Shown: positions 35,645 to 43,362 of the stretch, one piece after another
Numbering within the stretch: position 1 is the first letter of the stretch
Layout: every line of letters starts with the position of its first letter
DNA from: Streptomyces sp. SCSIO 75703
Lineage (GTDB): Bacteria > Actinomycetota > Actinomycetes > Streptomycetales > Streptomycetaceae
Assembly (NCBI RefSeq): GCF_036607905.1
Contig: NZ_CP144555.1
Coordinates: forward strand, 3,410,001-3,474,000
DNA length: 64,000 bases
Direction of reading: 5' to 3'
Notes under the pieces: generated by a model
Told to the model about the DNA's origin: nothing
The model's input: only the letters and a program-made list of their open reading frames with translations
The model's database searches: none
Position numbers and translations under genes: made by a program

Positions 35645-36855
35645 GCCGGGAAGCCTACGCGCGCCCCCTCGGCCCCCTCCCCGGAGCGCGGGGCGGGCAC
35701 CTCGGCGGGCGGCCGTTCCCCCGCGCCGGCGCGCCGGCCGAGGCGGGCCACCCGGGCACCCAGGCCGCGCAGGAAGGACGTCGGCAGGAAGACCGCGTCG
35801 GCCGCGATCATCGCCAGCGAGAAGAACGGCAGCCCCAGCACCACGGCGATCACGGCGTGCTCGGTCATCATCACGGCCAGCAGGACGTTCTTGACCCGCC
35901 GGTTGAACAGCGTGAACGGGAAGGCGACCTGCACCACGACGGTGCCGTAGGTGATGAGCATGACCATGGTGCCGCTGGCCGCCAGCGCCTGCGACAGGGC
36001 GGGCCACGGGGCGAAGTAGTCGAGGTGCAGCGGGTAGTAGACGGCGGTGCCGTCCTGCCAGCGCGAACCCTGGATCTTGTACCAGCCGGCGGTGGCGTAG
36101 ATCAGGCAGGCCTCCGCCATGATGACCAGCAGGGCGCCGTTGTGCACCACGCGGGCGACGACGTCGAGCAGGATGCGCGGCTCCTCGCTCCGCGCCCGGC
36201 GGCGCACGGTCCGGCACAGCGCCTGGGCGAGCCACACCGTCCACAGCAGGACCGGCACGAGGCGGTCGCCGTCGAGCCGCCCGGCGAGCGTCACGGCGAC
36301 CAGCACGCAGCCGAGGACGGTCCACAGCACGGGCCCCGTCCGGTCGGTGACGCGCTCGCCCCGCGCGCGGGCCGCCTCCTCACGGCGGGCCCGGCGCGCG
36401 TCCAGGGACCACACCTGCGCGCAGCGGGTGAACACCAGGTAGATGCTCATCAGGTGCAGGACGTTGTCGCCGCCGTCGCCCATGAAGATGCTGCGGTTCT
36501 GGAGCGAGAGCACGCCGATCATGAAGAGCACGGACGTGGTGCGGGTGCGCCAGCCGAGCAGCAGCAGCACGCTCGCCAGAACGGCGAGGACGTAGACCGT
36601 CTCGAACCAGAACCGGCCGTCCCACCACAGCAGCGCCGTGAACGCGCCGTTGTCCGCGATCAGTTGCTCGGCGAGATCGCGGCTCCAGGGGCCGTCGGGG
36701 CCGTACAGCTCGTGCCGGTGGGGCAGTTCACGCAGCAGGAAGAGCAGCCAGGTGAGGCTGAAGCCGATCCGGATCACCGCGGTCTGGTACGGGCCGAGCG
36801 CGGACCCGGTGACACGGGCGATGCCGCGCGAGAGCGACAGGGCGAGGGCGTTCAC
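35641..36855 (-). CDS. HTTM-domain membrane protein (vitamin K carboxylase-like)
   Basis: A 404-residue multi-pass protein with seven to nine hydrophobic helices. It carries an HTTM (horizontally transferred transmembrane) domain related to vitamin K-dependent gamma-carboxylase, with NRSIFMGDGGDNVLHLMSIYLVFTRCA and LIYATAGWYKIQGSRWQDGTAVYY as conserved blocks. The enzymatic role of bacterial HTTM proteins is not established. GTG 36855 overlaps the DUF5819 stop (GTGA). Pairing of HTTM and DUF5819 genes is, as far as I know, recurrent in actinobacteria, suggesting a two-part membrane system. Confidence 0.85.
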   Translation of the reverse strand: MNALALSLSRGIARVTGSALGPYQTAVIRIGFSLTWLLFLLRELPHRHELYGPDGPWSRDLAEQLIADNGAFTALLWWDGRFWFETVYVLAVLASVLLLLGWRTRTTSVLFMIGVLSLQNRSIFMGDGGDNVLHLMSIYLVFTRCAQVWSLDARRARREEAARARGERVTDRTGPVLWTVLGCVLVAVTLAGRLDGDRLVPVLLWTVWLAQALCRTVRRRARSEEPRILLDVVARVVHNGALLVIMAEACLIYATAGWYKIQGSRWQDGTAVYYPLHLDYFAPWPALSQALAASGTMVMLITYGTVVVQVAFPFTLFNRRVKNVLLAVMMTEHAVIAVVLGLPFFSLAMIAADAVFLPTSFLRGLGARVARLGRRAGAGERPPAEVPAPRSGEGAEGARVGFPA

Positions 36856-37922
36856 GCGGCGCCCCCTTCCGGGTCGCGGGCGGGCATCGGCCACCAGGGC
36901 AGTTCGCGGTATTCGGGCCGCTGGGCGGAGACCTTCTCCCCGCTCCACGGGGGCGGGGAGACGGCGGTGGTGCGGGAGCGGTACTGGACGCGGTCGACCG
37001 AACCGCCCGGACCGGCGACGCCGTCGCGTGCCAGGCGCAGGGCGGCGATGCGCAGCAGGTAGTTCTCGGAGAGGGCGCCCCGCAGGCCCACGGGGCGGTT
37101 CTCGGAGTCGTGGGTGGCGACGAAGAAGTCCCAGGCGCGGCGGAGTTCGTTCTGCTGGGTGTGGCTCGGCAGCGGGTTGCCGCGGATGGCCCGGCCGTCC
37201 TGGGCGGACAGGTCGTACCAGCCGGTGGTGCGCACCCCGCCGTCCGCCGTGCTCACCTCGGCGCGGACCTGGACGGAGACGTTCTGCTGGAGCGGGTTGG
37301 GCGCGAACAGCTTCCAGTTCTGCTCGAACTCGGGGTAGATCCACTCGTCGACCACGGCGCCGTGCTGCTTGGTGAGGGTGTTCGAGGGGGCGACGTGCAG
37401 GAACATCAGGCCGACGTGGGCGCAGACGACGACGGCGACGACGCCGAGCGCGAGCGCGGCGCCGACCTGGTAGCGCGGGGAGAGCGCGGCGACCCCGGCG
37501 CGGGGCCCCGCGGGCAGTGGGGCCGGGCGACCGCCCGCCTCGGCGCCGGCCGTGCCGTGGCCCGCCGCCGCCTCCCGGTCCGGAACCCCCGCGGCCGCCG
37601 TCCCGCCGGTCACACCGGCCACACCAGTCAAACCGGCCACGTCGTCCCCGCCGAACTCGTCCGCCCCGGCAGCCCCACCAGCCTCGGCAAGCGCAGCAGA
37701 CACACCAGGCCCAACGACCCCGCCAGGCCCAACGACCCCGCCAGACCCACCAGGCCCAGCCCCACCGCCAGCCCCGCCGGCCTCCTCGGCCTCGGCGGAG
37801 CCGGAGCCCTCCGGCGGGCCTATCCGGCCGGCCGGGGCCTCGGGCACCTCGGGGGGCACCCGCCCCGCCGGCCCCGCGGGTGCGCCCCGCCCGGCGTTCG
37901 CGCCTGTCTCGTCCGCGTCCAT
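36852..37922 (-). CDS. DUF5819 family membrane-anchored protein
   Basis: A 356-residue protein. The first about 140 residues are Gly/Ala/Pro-rich and disordered. One helix (about 150-172, YQVGAALALGVVAVVVCAHVGL) is followed by an extracytoplasmic domain (about 175-350) with the DUF5819 signature VAPSNTLTKQHGAVVDEWIYPEFEQNWKLFAPNPLQQN. Function is unknown. It is coupled to the HTTM protein and so is a candidate partner or substrate. The N-terminal coding DNA (37650-37780) has AC-rich imperfect repeats unlike the neighbouring genes. Confidence 0.83.
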   Translation of the reverse strand: MDADETGANAGRGAPAGPAGRVPPEVPEAPAGRIGPPEGSGSAEAEEAGGAGGGAGPGGSGGVVGPGGVVGPGVSAALAEAGGAAGADEFGGDDVAGLTGVAGVTGGTAAAGVPDREAAAGHGTAGAEAGGRPAPLPAGPRAGVAALSPRYQVGAALALGVVAVVVCAHVGLMFLHVAPSNTLTKQHGAVVDEWIYPEFEQNWKLFAPNPLQQNVSVQVRAEVSTADGGVRTTGWYDLSAQDGRAIRGNPLPSHTQQNELRRAWDFFVATHDSENRPVGLRGALSENYLLRIAALRLARDGVAGPGGSVDRVQYRSRTTAVSPPPWSGEKVSAQRPEYRELPWWPMPARDPEGGAA

Positions 37923-38086
37923 TCCCGCCCCGTCCCCGGTCTCCGGTACCGATCCGTCGTTCCGTCCGTTCCCCGGCGCTCGAACGCGAACGGTACTCAG
38001 GACCGCCCGCCCGCACAGCCCCGGGCGGAAACCGCACCGCGGCCCCGGACCGCGCGCGGGGACCGGCGGGGCCGCCGGACGGATCC

Positions 38087-38149
38087 AGGGCCTTCCGTTT
38101 GGATCACGCCGGGCTCGCGGGGTCCGGCCTGATCCAAACGAAAGACCCT
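38087..38149 (-). terminator. long A/T-containing inverted repeat after the rhodanese gene
   Basis: Bases 38087-38106 pair with 38130-38149 at 18 of 20 positions, with a perfect 11-bp core (CGTTTGGATCA/TGATCCAAACG) and a 23-nt loop. It overlaps the TAG of the rhodanese gene and lies about 160 bp before the DUF5819 start. It could be the rhodanese terminator or an operator for the DUF5819-HTTM-trmH unit. Confidence 0.5.
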
Positions 38150-38495
38150 AGAGGACCTGTCCCGGCTCGCCCCGCTCGTCGCGGACGGGCCGGCCCGCCG
38201 CGGCCCAGCTCTGCATGCCGCCGTCGACGTTCACCGCGTCGATGCCCTGCTGGACGAGGTACTGGGTGACCTGGGCGGAACGCCCGCCGGAGCGGCAGAT
38301 CACGTGCACCCGGCCGTCGGCCGGCGCGGCCTCGGTCAGCTCGCCGTACCGGGCGACGAACTCGCTCAGCGGCAGGTGCAGCGCACCGTCGGCGTGACCT
38401 GCCCGCCACTCGTCGTCCTCGCGGACGTCCAGCAGGAAGTCGTCGTCCTTGAGGTCCGCGACCTCGACCGTGGGCACACCAGCTCCGAAACTCAT
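38148..38495 (-). CDS. rhodanese-like domain protein
   Basis: A 115-residue single-domain rhodanese. The substrate-binding/acceptor loop HVICRSGGRSAQVTQYL contains the catalytic Cys within CRSGGRS, the six-residue loop of sulfurtransferases (not the seven-residue phosphatase type). The N-terminal strand VEVADLKDDDFLLDVREDDEWRAGHADGALHLP is typical. It probably carries persulfide sulfur in the cytosol. ATG 38495 directly precedes the fold. Confidence 0.9.
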   Translation of the reverse strand: MSFGAGVPTVEVADLKDDDFLLDVREDDEWRAGHADGALHLPLSEFVARYGELTEAAPADGRVHVICRSGGRSAQVTQYLVQQGIDAVNVDGGMQSWAAAGRPVRDERGEPGQVL

Positions 38496-38607
38496 GCCCC
38501 CGACGCTACCGGAGCCCCGCGTCCCCGCCCGCGCCCCACCCGGCCGGGGCGGCCCGCCGGGGCGCCGCCGCGGACCGGGGCGTCCGCCGGCCGGGCGGCC
38601 TCCCGGC

Positions 38608-39459
38608 TCACGCCCGTCCGAGCGCCGCCGCCAGTTCGGCCTCCCGCTCGCGCACCTGCCGCGCGAGCTGCTCGCCGATCTCGTCCAGCAGCCGGTCGGG
38701 ATCGTCCGGGGCCAGCCGCAGCATGGCGCCGATCGCGCTGTCCTCCAGCTCCTTGGCGAGCACGGTGAGCAGTTCCTTGCGCTGGGCGAGCCACTCCAGG
38801 CGGGCGTACAGCTCCTCGCCGTGGCTCGGCCGCCGCTCGGGCACCGGACCGGCCTCCCACTCCGCGGCCAGCTCACGCAGCTCGGCGGCGTCGCCGCGGG
38901 CGTAGGCGGCGTTGACGCGGGTGATGAACTCCTCGCGCCGGGCCCGTTCCCGCTCCTCCTGGGCGAGGTCCGGGTGGGCCTTGCGGGCCAGCTCGCGGTA
39001 CAGCTTGCGGGCCTCCTCGCCGGGCCGCACCCGCTGCGGGGGGCGTACGGCCTGGTCGGTGAGCATCGCGGCGGCCTCCGGGAACAGCCCGTGGCCGTCC
39101 ATCCAGCCGTGCATCAGTTCCTCGACCCCGGGTATCGGCATCAGCCGGGCCCGTGCCTCGTCGGCGCGGCGCAGGTCGTCGGGGTCCTGGGTGCGGGCGG
39201 CGCGGGCCTCCAGGATCTGCGCCTCCAGCTCCTCCAGACGCGCGTAGACCGGGCCGAGCCGCTGTTCGTGCAGGCGGGAGAAGTTCTCGACCTCCACGCG
39301 GAAGGTCTCCAGCGCTATCTCGTACTCGATGAGTGCCTGCTCGGCGGCGCGAACGGCCCGTTCCAGGCGTTCCTCGGGCCGCGGCGCACCGTTACCGGGC
39401 GGCGCCGCCGAGTCCGCGCCCGCGCCGTCGCCCCCCTGCTCAGCTTCCGGGGTCGTCAC
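38608..39459 (-). CDS. J-domain-containing coiled-coil protein
   Basis: About 283 residues. A long helical coiled-coil region (about 30-115, RAAEQALIEYEIALETFRVEVENF...) is followed by a J-domain-like segment (about 140-185) with the HPD motif in LYRELARKAHPDLAQEERERA and NAAYARGD. Another helical region follows. The HPD suggests it stimulates an Hsp70. GTG 39459 is preceded by TACGCT ending 7 bases upstream, a good -10 for a leaderless transcript. GTG 39477 is an alternative with no spacer to GGAAAG. The client is unknown. Confidence 0.75.
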   Translation of the reverse strand: MTTPEAEQGGDGAGADSAAPPGNGAPRPEERLERAVRAAEQALIEYEIALETFRVEVENFSRLHEQRLGPVYARLEELEAQILEARAARTQDPDDLRRADEARARLMPIPGVEELMHGWMDGHGLFPEAAAMLTDQAVRPPQRVRPGEEARKLYRELARKAHPDLAQEERERARREEFITRVNAAYARGDAAELRELAAEWEAGPVPERRPSHGEELYARLEWLAQRKELLTVLAKELEDSAIGAMLRLAPDDPDRLLDEIGEQLARQVREREAELAAALGRA

Positions 39460-40221
39460 CCGGACAGCGTAGGCCACCTTTCCGGGGCCCCGGCCGCTCC
39501 CGGTGGCCCGCGGGGGACGCCGGAGCCCTTCGCCGGGGCCCCCGGACGCCGGCCTCGGCCGCGGCCCGACCGGAACGCGCCGCGCGAGCAGAACGGCGTG
39601 GCCGGCCTCCGTACGGTCGGCGGGGGCGAAGGCGACCGCGGCCCCGCCCTGTCCCCCGCCCCTGCCGCGGTACCCGGAGACCAGGCGCGGGCCGGCGCCG
39701 ACGCGCGCGGGCGCGGGCCAACGAGGTGCCGGTCGTGCGGGGTGGTCACCGGTCCGGCCGGCGGCGAACGCGGCGGGGGTGACGCCGCCCTCGCGGTCGC
39801 GGAGCCGCCGTACCCGGAAGGGCCGCCCGGCGACCGGGGACCGGCCCGCGGCGGATCACCGCCCCGCGGGCGCCGCCGGACCCGCACGGCCCGCCCGCCC
39901 CCTGCCGCGCACCGGCGCCACCGCCCGCCGGGCCGGCGCCACCGCCCGCGACCAGCCGGAACATCCGGCCGCCGGGCACCTCTGGCGGTACCCCCGCGGC
40001 CCCGTATAACGCCGGGCAGAGGGCGGTCCGGGAGGTGCCGCGGCGCCGCGCGGCGGGCTTACGGTTCCGGCGATCGCCCACGGAGCGCGTCCCCCGGACC
40101 ACAGCAGCCTGCCCCGCGTCCCGGCGGGGCGCGCTCCCCCGCGAGCGCCCGTCATGCACACCCGTCCACCCTCCCCGGGGGCCTTCCCCGCCGGGGAGAC
40201 CGAGGAGAACGAGGAACCGCC
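39460..40221. other. 762-bp region without a supported gene
   Basis: The region is very G+C-rich. Every open frame is Arg/Pro/Gly/Ala-rich with no start context or family similarity. The first 60 bp hold the probable promoter of the J-domain gene (minus strand). The last 30 bp hold the purine-rich ribosome-site region (GAGGAGAACGAGG) of the dioxygenase. It may contain decayed coding sequence, but I cannot show it. Confidence 0.55.
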
Positions 40222-41052
40222 ATGACACCCACCACCCCCGGCGACCCCGGCGGCATCAGCCGCAAGGCGCTGCTCAAGGCGGCCGTCGCCGCCGGCGCCG
40301 CCGTCCCGCTGCTGGTCGGCGGCGGCAGCGCCCTGGCCCGGGACGCCGCCCGCACCCCGGGCCGCACGCTGGCGCCGACCCCGTACTGCGACGACGGCGA
40401 CGACCCGACGCCCGACCAGATGGAGGGCCCGTACTTCAAGCCGAACTCGCCGCTGCGCACCGACCTGGTGACATCGAGCACCCCCGGCACCCGGCTCACC
40501 GTCAGCGGCTACGTCTTCGGCCGCGACTGCGCCCCGCTCCCCGGCGTCCTGCTGGACTTCTGGCAGGCGGACGTGGCCGGCGCCTACGACATGACCGGCT
40601 ACGCCTTCCGCGGCCACCAGTTCACCGACGCCACCGGCGCGTTCGTCCTGCGCACGATCGTCCCGGGCCTCTACCCGGGCCGCACCCGGCACCTCCACGT
40701 CAAGGCGCAGGCCCCCGGCAAGCCGGTCCTCACCACCCAGCTCTACTTCCCCGGCGAGCCCCGCAACGCCACGGACGCGATCTTCGACCCGGACCTGCTG
40801 ATGACCGTCCGGGACGCGGGCGGCGGCAAGCAGGGGACCTTCGACTTCGTGCTCAACGTGAAGGGCGGCTCGGGTCCCGGCCCCACCGACCCGCCGACCG
40901 ACCCGCCGTCCGGCACCTGGGCGGTCGGCCGCCCCTACACGGCCGGCGACCGGGTCACGTACAACGGCGCCGCCTACCGCTGCCTCCAGGCGCACACCTC
41001 GATGGCCGGCTGGGAGCCCCCCGTCGTCCCGGCACTGTGGCGCCGCGACTGA
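40222..41052 (+). CDS. secreted intradiol ring-cleavage dioxygenase with CBM5/12 module
   Basis: A 276-residue exported enzyme. The N-terminus GISRKALLKAAVAAGAAVPLLVGGGSALA is a Tat-like signal in which RK replaces RR. The catalytic domain (about 55-222) has ferric ligands Y122 (GAYDMTGY), Y151, H157 and H159 (YPGRTRHLHVK) of the intradiol family, which cleaves catechols between the hydroxyls. After a Pro/Thr linker (GPTDPPTDPPSG) there is a C-terminal CBM5/12-like module (about 231-276, WAVGRPYTAGDRVTYNGAAYRCLQAHTSMAGWEPP). This plan is known from plant-biomass-degrading Streptomyces, where it acts on lignin-derived catechols outside the cell. Confidence 0.9.
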   Translation: MTPTTPGDPGGISRKALLKAAVAAGAAVPLLVGGGSALARDAARTPGRTLAPTPYCDDGDDPTPDQMEGPYFKPNSPLRTDLVTSSTPGTRLTVSGYVFGRDCAPLPGVLLDFWQADVAGAYDMTGYAFRGHQFTDATGAFVLRTIVPGLYPGRTRHLHVKAQAPGKPVLTTQLYFPGEPRNATDAIFDPDLLMTVRDAGGGKQGTFDFVLNVKGGSGPGPTDPPTDPPSGTWAVGRPYTAGDRVTYNGAAYRCLQAHTSMAGWEPPVVPALWRRD

Positions 41053-41232
41053 CCGGAGCGGTCCGCCAACTCCGCCGCGCACGCGCGGACTTGCTCTCCC
41101 ACGCCCGCCGGGTCCGCGAAGCGGCCGGGACACCGCCGTCCCGGCCCGTCCGGCCGTGAGAGGTTCCTCACACACCCGCCACCGGCCCCCCGGCCCCGGC
41201 CCGCCCCACGACCGGGGCCGGGGACACGAGAA

Positions 41233-41266
41233 AGAGGGCGGCATCGCCTCAGCGATGCCGCCCTCT
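41233..41266 (-). terminator. terminator of tRNA-Leu
   Basis: A perfect 15-bp stem (41233-41247 with 41252-41266), loop 4 nt. On the minus strand it is followed by TTTCTCG. It begins 4 bp after the tRNA 3' end and can also end the dioxygenase transcript. Confidence 0.85.
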
Positions 41267-41269
41267 TCA

Positions 41270-41356
41270 TGGTGCGCGAGGGGGGAGTTGAACCCCCACG
41301 CCCTTGCGGGCACTGGAACCTGAATCCAGCGCGTCTGCCTATTCCGCCACCCGCGC
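41270..41356 (-). tRNA. tRNA-Leu (anticodon CAG)
   Basis: On the minus strand the gene runs from GCGCGGGTGG to an encoded CCA. The seven-pair acceptor stem is GCGCGGG with CTCGCGC (one G-U), discriminator A. The anticodon stem CTGGA/TCCAG encloses TTCAGGT, giving anticodon CAG for CUG codons. The long variable arm (TGCCCGCAAGGGCGT) is typical of class II tRNA-Leu. The T arm contains GTTCAAC. Confidence 0.95.
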
Positions 41357-41412
41357 ATTTGGGTGTGTCCTCCGGCTCCGTCCCCTTCGGTCCGGCGCCT
41401 TCCGACACGAGA

Positions 41413-41441
41413 ACATTAGCACGCTGGAAGGCGTGCCTTCA
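41413..41441 (-). promoter_or_regulatory. candidate tRNA-Leu promoter
   Basis: On the minus strand TAATGT (41413-41418) is a good -10, with TGAAGG (41436-41441) 17 bp upstream as a weak -35. Transcription would begin about 50 nt before the tRNA. The remaining 405 bp to fhaA contain no supported gene. A plus-strand TACGAT at 41600-41605 may be the -10 for the fhaA operon. Confidence 0.4.
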
Positions 41442-41846
41442 CATCCCTTTCCCCGGGTCCACGGGCGCCCGGGGGGCTCCCCGGGCACTCCCGGCGGCCC
41501 CGGCGCGTTCACGTATCAACCTCGTACCGGTCGGGCCCGTCTCCCCCACGACGGTCGGGGTCCACGGCCCGGTGCGGGACACTGGTCCTCGGGCGCCTCT
41601 ACGATCCTGGGCACGAGGGCGCGCGCGAGCGCGCACCGACGGAGCCGAGGAGTTCGAGGGGAGGCCCCACCGGGAACTCCGAGAGGCGTCGACACCCGTC
41701 GACCGGGCCGACAGGGGGAACCAGCCGATCGACCGGCGCGTGGATACGATCAGTAAGCAGTACCAGGTAGGCAGTGCGCGGACATCCGGCACGGCAGGCA
41801 GTACGCAAGACAGTGGACAGGGCGGCAGCGACGGAGGAGGTGCCCC

Positions 41847-42698
41847 ATGGGAGTCCTGAAGAAGTTCGAGCAGCGTCTCGAAGGTCTGGTCAACGGCACC
41901 TTCGCGAAGGTGTTCAAGTCCGAGGTGCAGCCGGTGGAGATCGCGGGAGCGCTGCAGCGCGAGTGCGACAACAACGCGACCATCTGGAACCGCGACCGCA
42001 CCGTCGTGCCCAACGACTTCATCGTGGAACTGAGCACGCCCGACTACGAACGGCTCAGCCCCTACTCCGGCCAGCTCGGCGACGAGCTGGCGGGCATGGT
42101 CCGCGACTACGCCGGCCAGCAGCGCTACACCTTCATGGGCCCCATCAAGGTCCACCTGGAGAAGGCGGACGACCTCGACACCGGCCTGTACCGGGTGCGC
42201 AGCCGCACGCTCGCCTCCTCCAGCAGCCAGCCGGGCGGCCCCGCCCACCCCGGGGCCGGCGCGCCCCCCGGACGGCCCCCGGGCCCCCCCGGCCATCAGC
42301 CGGGCGGCTACGGTTACCCCCCTGCCGCCCCGCCCGGCGGCGCCCCGCCGATGCCGGCCGCGCCCCCGCCGGGCGGCGGCTACGGCTACCCGCCCCCCGC
42401 GGGTCCCCCCGGCGGACGCACCCGCCACTGGATCGAGATCAACGGCAACCGCCACCAGATCTCCCGCGCGACGCTCGTGCTGGGCCGCAGCACCGAGGCG
42501 GACGTGCGGGTCGACGACCCCGGCGTCTCCCGCCGGCACTGCGAGATCCGGACCGGAACGCCCTCGACGATCCAGGATCTCGGATCCACCAACGGCATCG
42601 TGGTGGACGGGCAGCACACCACCCACGCTACGCTCCGCGACGGCTCGCGAATCGTCGTGGGCAGCACCACCGTTATCTACAGGCAAGCCGAAGGGTGA
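41847..42698 (+). CDS. fhaA: FHA-domain protein FhaA (DUF3662-FHA)
   Basis: A 283-residue protein. The N-terminal DUF3662 domain (about 1-120, MGVLKKFEQRLEGLVNGTFAKVFKSEVQPVEIAGAL) is followed by a Pro/Gly/Tyr-rich linker and a C-terminal FHA domain (about 192-280). The FHA phosphothreonine-binding residues are visible in LVLGRSTEADVRVDDPGVSRRHCEIR and DLGSTNG. In mycobacteria FhaA binds phosphorylated MviN and wall-synthesis partners and is a PknB substrate. It is the first gene of the fhaA-pknB unit; GGAGG lies before the ATG. Confidence 0.92.
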   Translation: MGVLKKFEQRLEGLVNGTFAKVFKSEVQPVEIAGALQRECDNNATIWNRDRTVVPNDFIVELSTPDYERLSPYSGQLGDELAGMVRDYAGQQRYTFMGPIKVHLEKADDLDTGLYRVRSRTLASSSSQPGGPAHPGAGAPPGRPPGPPGHQPGGYGYPPAAPPGGAPPMPAAPPPGGGYGYPPPAGPPGGRTRHWIEINGNRHQISRATLVLGRSTEADVRVDDPGVSRRHCEIRTGTPSTIQDLGSTNGIVVDGQHTTHATLRDGSRIVVGSTTVIYRQAEG

Positions 42699-42708
42699 TC
42701 CGGGGGCA

Positions 42709-43221
42709 ATGTCAGAGCTGACCCTCACGGTCATGCGGCTGGGTTTTCTCGCCGTACTGTGGCTGTTCGTCATCGTGGCCGTGCAGGTCATCCGCAGCGA
42801 CCTGTTCGGGACACGGGTCACCCAGCGCGGCGCGCGGCGCGAGGCCGGACGGCCCCAGCAGGCCGCGCGCCAGGGCCAGGCGCCCCCGCAGCAGCGCCAG
42901 CAACCGGGCGGGCGGGCCCGCCGCAACGCCCCCACCAAGCTGGTGGTGACGGAGGGGACCCTCACCGGCACCACCGTCGCGCTCCAGGGGCAGACCATCA
43001 CCCTGGGCCGGGCGCACGACAGCACGATCGTGCTGGACGACGACTACGCCTCCAGCCGGCATGCCAGGATCTACCCCGACCGCGACGGCCAGTGGATCGT
43101 CGAGGATCTCGGCTCCACCAACGGCACCTACCTGGACCGGTCCCGGCTGACGACCCCGACACCGATTTCGCCGGGGGCGCCGATCCGCATCGGCAAAACC
43201 GTCATCGAGCTGCGGAAGTAG
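42709..43221 (+). CDS. fhaB: FHA-domain protein FhaB (FipA)
   Basis: A 170-residue membrane-tethered FHA protein. An N-terminal helix (about 5-27, LTVMRLGFLAVLWLFVIVAVQVI) and a Gln/Arg-rich linker precede the FHA domain (about 80-168) with LGRAHDSTIVLDDDYASSRHARIY and DLGSTNGTYL. In mycobacteria its equivalent links FtsZ and FtsQ under oxidative stress and is phosphorylated by PknA. It starts 11 bp after fhaA. Confidence 0.9.
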   Translation: MSELTLTVMRLGFLAVLWLFVIVAVQVIRSDLFGTRVTQRGARREAGRPQQAARQGQAPPQQRQQPGGRARRNAPTKLVVTEGTLTGTTVALQGQTITLGRAHDSTIVLDDDYASSRHARIYPDRDGQWIVEDLGSTNGTYLDRSRLTTPTPISPGAPIRIGKTVIELRK

Positions 43222-43362
43222 TGCTACACCAATGAATCAGCGCGAGCGGAGCGAGCACGCGGAGGCGGCCGTCACCCCCGGCCCCGGCGCGCTCCCGACC
43301 GGAGGGTGGGCAGTGTGGCTCGACACGACCGGCTGCATGCGGAGCCGACGGGCGAGGTGCGC

